Part shown: positions 1 to 4,878 of the stretch, in pieces
Layout of the letters: each line of letters opens with the position of its first letter
Numbering within the stretch: the stretch's first letter is position 1
NCBI GenBank assembly: GCA_946479055.1
Contig: CAMLEX010000394.1
Coordinates: 1-5,289 of the forward strand
Reading direction: 5' to 3'
DNA length: 5,289 nucleotides
Source of the DNA: an uncultured Bacteroidota bacterium
GTDB taxonomy: Bacteria > Bacteroidota > Bacteroidia > Chitinophagales > Chitinophagaceae
Position numbers and translations under genes: made by a program
Notes under the pieces: model-generated
Database searches by the model: none
What the model saw: only the letters and a program-made list of their open reading frames with translations
Told to the model about the DNA's origin: nothing

Positions 1-389
1 AACCTTATTTTTTTATTGATGCCGGTAAACAACGTTTTATAAAAATCAGTTTTGAAGATATCATTTATATAGAAGGATGTCGCAATTATGTGCGATTGGT
101 AACCACCAAGGGTTCACATATGGCACTGTTATCTCTGCGGCAGTTAGAAACCATGTTGCCGCCGGAAAAGTTTTGCCGTATCCACCGGTCCTATATTGTT
201 TCTCTCGATTGTATTCAGTCGTTTGCCACCGACAAAGTATATATACAGGATAAAGTATTACCGATAGGTGTAAGTTACAGTTGTAGTAAAGCATTGCAGA
301 AAAGAATAACCATTGTTACCAATGAATATTTCCAGGACTGTAAGAATATTCCACAGGAATTCGAATCTGTTATTAATGGCACTAATTGA
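1..389 (+). CDS. LytTR-family response regulator, C-terminal DNA-binding domain (5' end outside window)
   Basis: The frame is open from position 3 to the TGA at 387-389, giving about 128 residues of a gene that starts before the window. What is visible is a complete LytTR DNA-binding domain. It shows the hallmark series FEDIIYIEG, then NYVRLVTTKG, then LRQLETMLPPEKFCRIHRSYIV, and finally LPIGVSYS. The core RIHRSYIV is the best-conserved block of the family. In Bacteroidota such domains nearly always sit behind a receiver (REC) domain and work with a membrane histidine kinase of the LytS/YpdA type. The REC part and the kinase would lie to the left, which is inference. The GTG at 90 is internal, because homology continues upstream of it, so it is not the start. 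After LytTR there is a tail of about 25 residues of no recognised function. A terminator follows 80 bases downstream, so this gene probably ends its transcription unit. Confidence 0.93.
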   Translation, partial: PYFFIDAGKQRFIKISFEDIIYIEGCRNYVRLVTTKGSHMALLSLRQLETMLPPEKFCRIHRSYIVSLDCIQSFATDKVYIQDKVLPIGVSYSCSKALQKRITIVTNEYFQDCKNIPQEFESVINGTN

Positions 390-468
390 AAAAAGAACAT
401 TTTTTAGTGATAGGCCGGCAAAGTGAAGTAACAAAATTTTCATGTAGTAGGTAAGCGCTACTATTTTG

Positions 469-498
469 GAGTGGGTTTCTACCCGCTCTTCTGTTTTT
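469..498 (+). terminator. Intrinsic terminator after the LytTR gene
   Basis: An 8-bp stem (GAGTGGGT at 469-476 pairing with ACCCGCTC at 481-488, with one G-T wobble) closes a TTCT loop and is followed by TTCTGTTTTT. This is the arrangement of a Rho-independent terminator on the plus strand. A smaller 6-bp hairpin (TAGTAG 445-450, CTACTA 458-463) lies just ahead of it. The element separates the LytTR gene from the RteC-domain gene at 565, which therefore probably has its own promoter within 499-564. No convincing Bacteroidota promoter (TTG, then TAnnTTTG) is seen there. Confidence 0.8.
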
Positions 499-564
499 GA
501 ATAAAAGGGTCGGAAAAAGAAGGAGACAGAATAAATCTATTCCTAATATAAAGCCATTCCCGCT

Positions 565-1101
565 ATGAGAGAACATTACCACCAACTTTACCAGTCTTTA
601 TTAAAAGATATTGATGAGTGTAAAGAAAAATTTCCATGTTTAAGAAAACAGGTTGAACACATATTTGTTATTTGCAATCAATATTGGGCCATTGTTTGTG
701 ATGATGCGGTTAACAATCATTTTGAAACGAAAGAAGAAGAAATTTATTTTTTCAAGCACTCCAAGCCCCTCTTCGCCGCCCAGTTAGAGTATTACAGCCT
801 CTACTATCACGCTCTGCTTTTTAAAAGCGAAGTTTACGATCCCGTAAAAATAAGACAGTTCTGGATCAGGGAATCTACACGCCTCGACAAGTTCATTGCG
901 GAGCATAGAGATTTTTACGAGTACTATAAGGCTGGTGGTAGTGATAAGGATGTAATCTATTTTACAAGAGGGCGTAACAGTCTTAATACTTCTGTGGATG
1001 GACTGGATCTAAATGCAAATACCAGCCATGATTCGCTTGTGGCAACATTAATTGCGTTGGAAAGATATAATGGGTATGTGCAAAACGAATTAGTGATTTA
1101 G
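565..1101 (+). CDS. Short RteC-domain protein (N-terminal-type RteC domain only)
   Basis: The 178-residue product shows the RteC family signature. EEIYFFKHSKP is at residues 58-68, followed by an aromatic-rich segment (LEYYSLYYHALLFK, 74-87). FYEYYKAG is at 117-124 and DVIYFTRG at 129-136. A final helix with the pattern DSLVATL...YVQNEL ends the protein. RteC was described as the regulator that activates excision genes of tetracycline-inducible conjugative elements in Bacteroides. Full-length members are longer and carry a C-terminal region thought to bind DNA. This protein stops where that region would begin, so direct DNA binding is doubtful. It is a paralogue of the product of 2378-2944 and shares the same blocks in the same order. 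ATG at 565 is chosen because the next in-frame codon set upstream reaches a stop at 544-546 without another ATG. There is no Shine-Dalgarno sequence at normal spacing; the purine-rich AAGGAG near 520 is about 40 bases away. No mobile-element genes are adjacent. The role is unknown. Confidence 0.85.
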   Translation: MREHYHQLYQSLLKDIDECKEKFPCLRKQVEHIFVICNQYWAIVCDDAVNNHFETKEEEIYFFKHSKPLFAAQLEYYSLYYHALLFKSEVYDPVKIRQFWIRESTRLDKFIAEHRDFYEYYKAGGSDKDVIYFTRGRNSLNTSVDGLDLNANTSHDSLVATLIALERYNGYVQNELVI

Positions 1102-1416
1102 AGGTAGGCTGATTGATCTTCATTTGAGGGTGACCTTATTGACTAATATTATAGTCCTGCCAGGCAAACAGGAAGGTAAAAAATAATGGGTTCTGATTTC
1201 GATTGAAGAATGCTTATACCTGGTGTGAGTCTTAGGGTGATTTTTTTACCTATATCTTTTTGTTCGTATATCCAATTGAATAGTTCGTGTACTTATAACC
1301 ACCATTAGTCCAATAATTTTTATAGTAAGTATTTGTTTGGTTATTTTAAAGAAAGATTTTATGAGAGCTTTTACTGGGCATTGTGTTACTGATAATCAAG
1401 TAGTATTAATATTTTA
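1102..1416. other. Intergenic region between RteC-domain gene and response regulator
   Basis: This 315-base AT-rich gap has no convincing terminator for the RteC-domain gene. TATCTTTT near 1252-1259 resembles the Bacteroidota -7 element TAnnTTTG in seven of eight positions, but no properly spaced TTG lies upstream, so it is not called as a promoter. The last 57 bases contain a possible 18-codon leader ORF, annotated separately. Confidence 0.5.
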
Positions 1417-1417
1417 A
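1361..1417 (+). CDS. Possible 18-codon leader ORF overlapping the response regulator start
   Basis: An ATG at 1361, preceded by the purine stretch AAAGAAAG, opens a short frame reading MRAFTGHCVTDNQVVLIF. Its TAA stop (1415-1417) shares its last base with the ATG of the response regulator (TAATG). Such an overlap is typical of translational coupling and could link the regulator's translation to that of the leader. The peptide is not recognised, and an ORF of this length arises easily by chance, so the call rests only on position and the stop/start overlap. Confidence 0.25.
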   Translation: MRAFTGHCVTDNQVVLIF

Positions 1418-2049
1418 TGAAAAAAATTAGTATTCTCATTGCAGATGATCATCTCTTGTTAAGAGAAATGTGGACCCATATTCTTAATAGCGACTTCCGG
1501 TTTGGGGTAATAGGCTCTACTGGCAATGGCGAAGAAGCAATAGAAATAGCAAAAAGTCAAATGCCTGATATTATACTTATGGATATTTCTATGTCTCCCA
1601 TAGATGGTTTTGAAGCTACAAGACAAATATCCGGCTCCCAGACCGTATCAAAAATAATTGGTGTAAGCATGCATAATATTTTGGCATATGCAAAAAGGTT
1701 GATTCATGCGGGAGCCAAAGGTTATCTTACAAAAAATTCATCGAAGGAAGAAATGATCAATGCGATATTGGAGGTAAACAGTGGCCGGAAATATATATGC
1801 GATGAAATCCTAAACATGATATCAAAAAATGAGTTTGCGATTTCCACAGATTTGGGAATAAGTAATCTGACTACAAGAGAAATTGACATACTTAGTTGCA
1901 TAAAGCAAGGATTATCTTCAAGAGAAATCGGTCTGCAACTGGACGTTTGCACAAAAACAATAGAAGTGCACCGTTACCATATTTTAAAAAAGCTGAAGAT
2001 GAAGAATACGGCGGCGTTGGTAAACTTTGCGAATATGAATGGAATATAA
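1417..2049 (+). CDS. NarL/FixJ-family response regulator (REC plus LuxR-type HTH)
   Basis: The protein is 210 residues, the usual length for this family. Residues 1 to about 120 form a CheY-like receiver. The acidic pair is D10-D11 (ADDH), the expected phosphoacceptor is D56 (ILMDISM), the switch residue is S84 (GVSMH), and the conserved lysine is K106 (GYLTKNSS). Residues about 148-210 are a GerE/LuxR-type helix-turn-helix: LTTREIDIL, then GLSSREIGLQL, then CTKTIEVHRYHILKKL, with recognition-helix residues T179-K180-T181. All phosphorylation residues are present, so it should be a functional phosphorylation-dependent transcription factor. No histidine kinase gene is in the window, so its partner and targets are unknown. 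The start is the ATG directly before KKISILIADDH, which is the standard beginning of a receiver. A possible leader ORF overlaps this ATG by one base. A hairpin lies about 110 bases after the stop. Confidence 0.95.
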   Translation: MKKISILIADDHLLLREMWTHILNSDFRFGVIGSTGNGEEAIEIAKSQMPDIILMDISMSPIDGFEATRQISGSQTVSKIIGVSMHNILAYAKRLIHAGAKGYLTKNSSKEEMINAILEVNSGRKYICDEILNMISKNEFAISTDLGISNLTTREIDILSCIKQGLSSREIGLQLDVCTKTIEVHRYHILKKLKMKNTAALVNFANMNGI

Positions 2050-2377
2050 AGACCAGATATCATTACTAGGGCAGAATACAAAACTTATTGAAATGGTAGG
2101 GGAGCGGTTAAGTGCGGGAAATAGGGGAAACACTTCAAAAATAAAAATACTACTTAACGTTAAGAAAGAGCTTGCATTTGCAAGCTCCTTAAAAAGAGCC
2201 TTAACTAATACATGAATTTGGTAAGTTAAAAATTTATTTAGCAGGAATAGCAGGTATTATGCGAATACACCTATTTTCTATGCAAATAAGGCTTTTAAGA
2301 ATCTCAATAGTTTTGATAATCCATACTGAATCCTTTATCAACAGAATATTTGTCAAATCGAAACAAAAATCAGGTAG
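2050..2377. other. Intergenic region between convergent genes
   Basis: The 328 bases between two convergent stops hold a strong hairpin (annotated separately) that overlaps the perfect 12-bp palindrome CTTAACGTTAAG (2153-2164). AAAATCAGGTA at 2366-2376 lies beside the stop of the minus-strand RteC-domain gene and matches 11 bases of a repeat seen at 4384 and 4405. No further gene is seen on either strand. Confidence 0.5.
2160..2192. terminator. Candidate bidirectional terminator hairpin between convergent genes
   Basis: GAGCTTGC (2168-2175) pairs perfectly with GCAAGCTC (2180-2187) around an ATTT loop. An outer TTAAG/CTTAA pairing (2160-2164 with 2188-2192) extends the stem across an unpaired AAA. 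Read on the minus strand, the inner stem is followed by TTTCTT; on the plus strand no T-run follows. Its place between two convergent genes suits a shared terminator, better formed for the minus-strand transcript. The lack of a full U-tract keeps the call tentative. Confidence 0.5.
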
Positions 2378-2944
2378 TTAATTTAAACCCTCCAACTGCC
2401 GCTGTATATATTTTGCGAATAACAAGTGTGCTAGCATATCACTGATGAGCTTATCGCCTGTAGTATTAAAATCATCATCATCATCTCTAGCCCGAAGAAA
2501 ATACTCATGATCAAGGCTATTGCATCCCGAGATATAATAGGTATAAAACCAGGAATGACTTATTAGAAAATTGTCAAGCTTCGCTAATATTCTTTTCAGA
2601 TATTTCACATGTTCTATAGGGTCATCAGGTTTAAACAAGGAGTAATGGTATAACTGGAAATGATAGGTTTGCAACGAAACAATGGCTGGCTTTGAATACT
2701 TGAAAAAAAGCATTTCTTCCCGCTGGCAGCCAAAACCTTTTACAGTCACCATCTTTTTAAGTACTTCGGTAGCATTATAGCAGGTATGATAGCATTGTTC
2801 CATTTGCTGCAGGCAAACACCCTGATTCCCTATATTCTCCAGGTTAGCTTCCAGTTCTATATACAATTGTTCGGCTGCTTGTAACAGCTGAAATCGTTTT
2901 ACTGTCTTGTAATAGATAGTAGTATCGTTGCTCTGGTTGATCAT
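2378..2944 (-). CDS. Second short RteC-domain protein, downstream of the Crp/Fnr gene
   Basis: The 188-residue product carries the same RteC blocks as the product of 565-1101. EEMLFFKYSKP is at residues 76-86, then TYHFQLYHYSLFK (93-105), FYTYYISG (133-140), LDHEYFLRARD (144-154), and a closing LISDMLAHL...YIQRQLE helix. It also ends where the C-terminal, presumed DNA-binding, part of full-length RteC would begin. Five consecutive aspartates (154-158) are all encoded by GAT, a trinucleotide run that may vary by slippage. The ATG at 2944 lies 19 bases beyond the stop of the Crp/Fnr gene on the same strand, so the two are probably one operon and this gene may depend on that regulator's promoter. 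No clear ribosome binding site is seen, as is common in this phylum. Function is unknown; the family is named for a regulator of conjugative element excision, but no element is visible here. Confidence 0.85.
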   Translation of the reverse strand: MINQSNDTTIYYKTVKRFQLLQAAEQLYIELEANLENIGNQGVCLQQMEQCYHTCYNATEVLKKMVTVKGFGCQREEMLFFKYSKPAIVSLQTYHFQLYHYSLFKPDDPIEHVKYLKRILAKLDNFLISHSWFYTYYISGCNSLDHEYFLRARDDDDDFNTTGDKLISDMLAHLLFAKYIQRQLEGLN

Positions 2945-2963
2945 ATATCACTGGCATATATAA

Positions 2964-3551
2964 TTATTGCTGATATTGTTGAGCAAGCTTACCACGAATG
3001 CGGCTCAATGATTGTCGGGAGATACCGAGATAAGAAGCAATGATGTATTGTGGTAGTCTAAGTGCCAGGTCGGGATAAGCTTCCATAAAATCAAGGTATC
3101 GTTCATCGCCATATGCCCCCAACAAGTAAAGCATCCGCTTTTCCATTGCCCGCAAATGATCCATCAGGTGTGTGATGCATTTGCGATGAAAACCTTCATA
3201 AATGGCTGGCATCTTTTCAAAAAATAAACGATCTGCCAACAGGATATCTGAATCTTCTACCGCATCAATAGAAAACATGGCAGGTTCTGTGCGGGAGATA
3301 CTTATCTGGTCGCCTATCCACCATTCTTCAGGTGCAAAGGACAGCGTATGCGCTTTGCCTTTTTTATCTGTTACATAACTTCTAAGGCAGCCTTTTACAA
3401 CAAAGAATACATGATTGCAGATCTCGCCCTGTTGCAACAGGATGGCTCCTCTTTCTACTTTCATAGGAATCATCAGGGAGAGAATAGTCTCCGCTATATC
3501 ATCAGGAATATGATATTTTGTAAAAAGATCGGAATTCAATGTTTTGGTCAT
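2964..3551 (-). CDS. Crp/Fnr-family transcriptional regulator
   Basis: The protein is 195 residues from the ATG at 3551. The N-terminal two-thirds is a cyclic-nucleotide-binding-type beta-barrel, seen as VERGAILLQQGEICNHVFFVVKGCLRSYV. The C-terminal 30 residues form the helix-turn-helix common in Bacteroidota members: LPQYIIASYLGIS followed by RQSLSRIRGKL. The phosphate-binding pattern of E. coli CRP (FGE...RxA) is not present; WWIGDQISISRTEP is in its place. There is no N-terminal cysteine cluster as in FNR. The ligand is therefore unknown and may not be cAMP. An in-frame TTG at 3575 would add eight residues (MITDKNAA), but the ATG at 3551 gives the usual family start. The gene precedes the short RteC-domain gene by 19 bases and probably leads that operon. 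An imperfect inverted repeat at 3601-3623 lies 50 bases upstream of its start. Confidence 0.9.
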   Translation of the reverse strand: MTKTLNSDLFTKYHIPDDIAETILSLMIPMKVERGAILLQQGEICNHVFFVVKGCLRSYVTDKKGKAHTLSFAPEEWWIGDQISISRTEPAMFSIDAVEDSDILLADRLFFEKMPAIYEGFHRKCITHLMDHLRAMEKRMLYLLGAYGDERYLDFMEAYPDLALRLPQYIIASYLGISRQSLSRIRGKLAQQYQQ

Positions 3552-3600
3552 TGCAGCATTTTTATCTGTTATCAATAGGTGGATACATAAACATCAATGG

Positions 3601-3623
3601 CTGTTAAGGAAAAACCTTTACAG
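3601..3623. promoter_or_regulatory. Imperfect inverted repeat upstream of the Crp/Fnr gene
   Basis: The arms CTGTTAAGG (3601-3609) and CCTTTACAG (3615-3623) match at eight of nine positions around an AAAAA spacer. It ends 50 bases upstream of the Crp/Fnr ATG, where an operator or a 5' leader hairpin could act. Autoregulation is common in this family, but that role here is inference. Confidence 0.4.
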
Positions 3624-3837
3624 TTGCTTCATTATTACAAGATCAGAAGTACTAGCCCACTCAAATATTATGGGGGCATAGCGATAACAGAAAAAATGGT
3701 GTAAATGGTGGCTTATCATATTATAGGTATTAAAAGTTTTACAAAGGGTTGGGATGTTTTTATATCGGGCAACAAAAATAATATGCCTGTCTTTGGAATC
3801 ATAGTATCTGCCGTTGGATTCTATCGTAATTGCCTAT

Positions 3838-3857
3838 TTGTTACCATTTGCTAACAA
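3838..3857. promoter_or_regulatory. Perfect TTGTTA-N8-TAACAA inverted repeat
   Basis: Two perfect 6-base arms are separated by eight bases, the geometry of a site for a dimeric helix-turn-helix regulator. The surrounding sequence (from CCTATTTGTTA at 3833) recurs at 4142. The position is about 290 bases upstream of the Crp/Fnr gene. Any binding protein is unknown. Confidence 0.35.
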
Positions 3858-3939
3858 GAACAATTTTTTATGCTTACAAATCTTTTGTTTTATTTCCCGG
3901 TAATATCATTGCTAAGTGTAGAAATGTATTTTTTACTTA

Positions 3940-3981
3940 AATGAATAAATAAATAACGGGAATGAGCAGAGCTCACTCCCG
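3940..3981 (-). terminator. Minus-strand terminator-like hairpin with no obvious gene upstream
   Basis: CGGGAATGAGC (3957-3967) pairs with GCTCACTCCCG (3971-3981) in an 11-bp stem with one mismatch and an AGA loop. On the minus strand the hairpin is followed by TTATTTATTTATTCATTT, the T-rich tail of an intrinsic terminator. The next minus-strand gene start (3551) is well beyond it, and no minus-strand gene is recognised to its right. It may end a small RNA, an unrecognised short gene, or transcription from a lost gene. Confidence 0.55.
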
Positions 3982-4147
3982 TGCCTGGCTGAAATTGCAG
4001 CCTCCTGGATATTGGATCTTGAAATATCAAAAATGCCCATGGGCGTTAATACTAATTTGATACCCTGCGCACATTCATAGTAAAATGTTGCACAAGATTC
4101 GCCTTTTAATATACTAAGTCAATCGTAAAAACACTTTGCTACCTATT

Positions 4148-4164
4148 TGTTATCATATGTAACA
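4148..4164. promoter_or_regulatory. Related TGTTA-N7-TAACA inverted repeat
   Basis: Arms TGTTA (4148-4152) and TAACA (4160-4164) flank TCATATG. With the upstream CCTATTTGTTA it repeats the 3833-3857 region with few changes, 309 bases away. The spacer is one base shorter than in the first copy, which weakens the case that both are sites for the same protein. Confidence 0.3.
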
Positions 4165-4277
4165 TAATCAGGACGTACGGGAAGTTGTTTGAACCTGCAT
4201 AGAATGGTAATGTTAATTTAAGAAATAAGTATAGACGCAGAGCATCAGCGCCTGATAATTATCCCAATGCCTGTAAT

Positions 4278-4310
4278 TGATATTCAAATCATACTTAATG
4301 ATATTCAAAT
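4278..4310. repeat. Direct repeat TGATATTCAAAT, spaced 21 bp
   Basis: The 12-mer TGATATTCAAAT occurs exactly at 4278-4289 and 4299-4310, starts 21 bases apart (two helical turns). The first copy is inside a short dyad TTGA-TAT-TCAA (4277-4287). Identical spacing on one face of the helix suits a pair of protein sites or a remnant of a tandem duplication. No iteron-like extension beyond two copies is seen. Confidence 0.6.
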
Positions 4311-4383
4311 AAGGATATACCAGGGTACCAATCGATTTTATGCTTCACCAGCCTTCATTTCAATAACACATCGCCCTTATTGA

Positions 4384-4417
4384 AAAATCAGGTAATAAAC
4401 CACCAAAATCAGGTAAT
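4384..4417. repeat. Direct repeat AAAATCAGGTAAT, spaced 21 bp
   Basis: The 13-mer AAAATCAGGTAAT occurs exactly at 4384-4396 and 4405-4417, again with starts 21 bases apart. Its core appears inverted as TACCTGAT at 4462-4469, and AAAATCAGGTA recurs at 2366-2376. Tandem operator sites are possible, but no regulator is known for them. Confidence 0.6.
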
Positions 4418-4562
4418 GCTACTCTATATTTTATTTAAAAACCCATTTTACTTTTGTCTCCTACCTGATACGATAAAAAGGTAGATGATAAAAACAAGTT
4501 CATTTGACACGAAGAGAAGATACGATAAAAGCTCTCAAAGAATATATAAGAGTAGTGGGGTA

Positions 4563-4793
4563 GTAGACATCCTTTTTCTTTTTGCTGATAAGAAAAACAT
4601 CAAAGATGATTGACAAAGGAAGAAAGATGATTAACAAAAGACTAAAGATGATAAGGAAAGGGAAAAAGTAAACATCTTTTTCCCTTTTGTTAATAAGGAA
4701 AGCTGCAAAGATGATTAACAAAGGATAAAAGATGATAAAAAAAATAAAAAAGTTAACCTTCTTTTTCCTTTTGGTGACATGAAAAAGTGAAAA
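4563..4793. repeat. Degenerate 21-bp tandem repeat array, 11 units
   Basis: Cut every 21 bases from 4563, the sequence gives eleven aligned units. Five or so follow GATGATtaACAAAGG plus an A-rich tail (clearest at 4605, 4626, 4647, 4710 and 4731). Three begin GTAgACATC or similar and then have a CTTTTTC-type pyrimidine tract (4563, 4668, 4752). The three pyrimidine units lie 105 and 84 bases apart, exactly five and four periods, so each heads a longer block that resumes at 4584, 4689 and 4773. There are no insertions across the array, so the period is strict although the units have diverged. Both strands carry open stretches because 21 is a multiple of three, but the composition is low-complexity and no usable start is present, so it is treated as noncoding. 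Confidence 0.75.
4657..4687. other. Long perfect hairpin inside the 21-bp array
   Basis: AAAGGGAAAAAG (4657-4668) and CTTTTTCCCTTT (4676-4687) are exact complements around a seven-base loop TAAACAT. It forms at the junction of a purine-type unit and a pyrimidine-type unit. It could terminate plus-strand transcription ahead of the gene at 4879, or be a by-product of the alternating purine and pyrimidine units. Confidence 0.45.
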
Positions 4794-4799
4794 TCAGAT

Positions 4800-4878
4800 A
4801 AGAACTGAGAACTTATAAATAAGAAAATATTTAAATTTTTTCTCAACCCCTAATTTTTAAACATTAAATCTAAAATCT
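4800..4878 (+). promoter_or_regulatory. AT-rich leader of the gene at 4879
   Basis: This is a very AT-rich stretch following the repeat array. TAATTTTT (4851-4858) resembles the -7 element TAnnTTTG except for its last base, but no TTG lies 17-20 bases upstream, so a promoter is only possible. The arms TGAGAA (4806-4811) and TTCTCA (4840-4845) are complementary over a long spacer. The gene's promoter may also lie within or before the array. Confidence 0.25.

Larger units (their letters stand above)
3552..4878. other. Long gene-poor region rich in repeats and hairpins
   Basis: About 1.3 kb lies between the divergent Crp/Fnr gene and the partial plus-strand gene. No frame on either strand has a convincing start together with protein-like composition. 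It holds inverted repeats (3601-3623, 3838-3857, 4148-4164), a minus-strand terminator-like hairpin (3957-3981), two direct-repeat pairs with 21-base spacing (4278/4299 and 4384/4405), and a degenerate 21-bp tandem array (4563-4793), each listed separately. The GCCCATGGGC palindrome (4035-4044) and the repeated 12-mer GATACGATAAAA (4467-4478, 4519-4530) have no assigned role. It presumably contains the promoters for both flanking genes, but none is recognised with confidence. Confidence 0.7.

Noticed and set aside
90..389. A complete 99-codon gene starting at GTG 90
   Set aside because: LytTR homology continues upstream of 90 in the same frame to the window edge, so GTG 90 is an internal valine codon.
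565..2944. Tetracycline-inducible conjugative transposon regulatory region (rteA-rteB-rteC)
   Set aside because: The RteC-domain proteins are short, and no RteA/RteB pair, excision gene, tetQ, integrase or transfer gene is seen.
2964..3575. TTG start at 3575 for the Crp/Fnr gene
   Set aside because: It adds eight residues with no family similarity; the ATG at 3551 is a standard start and gives the normal length.
3773..3780. Minus-strand -7 promoter element TATTTTTG
   Set aside because: It fits TAnnTTTG, but no TTG is found at the required upstream distance, so it is probably chance in AT-rich DNA.
4019..4030. FNR-like site TTGA-AATA-TCAA
   Set aside because: The arms are four bases and the total is two bases short of the TTGAT-N4-ATCAA consensus; too weak in this composition.
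4500..4793. Long minus-strand open frame through the repeat array, with recurring K-rich segments (such as KREKDVYFF and KKKKDVYYP) between hydrophobic stretches
   Set aside because: The frame stays open because the 21-bp period preserves phase; composition is low-complexity and the only usable start is a TTG at 4721 within a repeat unit. The plus-strand frame in the same units also shows recurring peptides (VDILFLF, VNIFFPF) ended by stops, so neither strand is favoured.
4563..4793. CRISPR array
   Set aside because: Units are contiguous at 21 bases and diverged, with no constant repeats separating unique spacers, and no cas gene is present.
4278..4793. Plasmid or element replication origin with iterons
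   Set aside because: Only two copies of each exact repeat are present and no replication initiator gene or DnaA box cluster is recognised.
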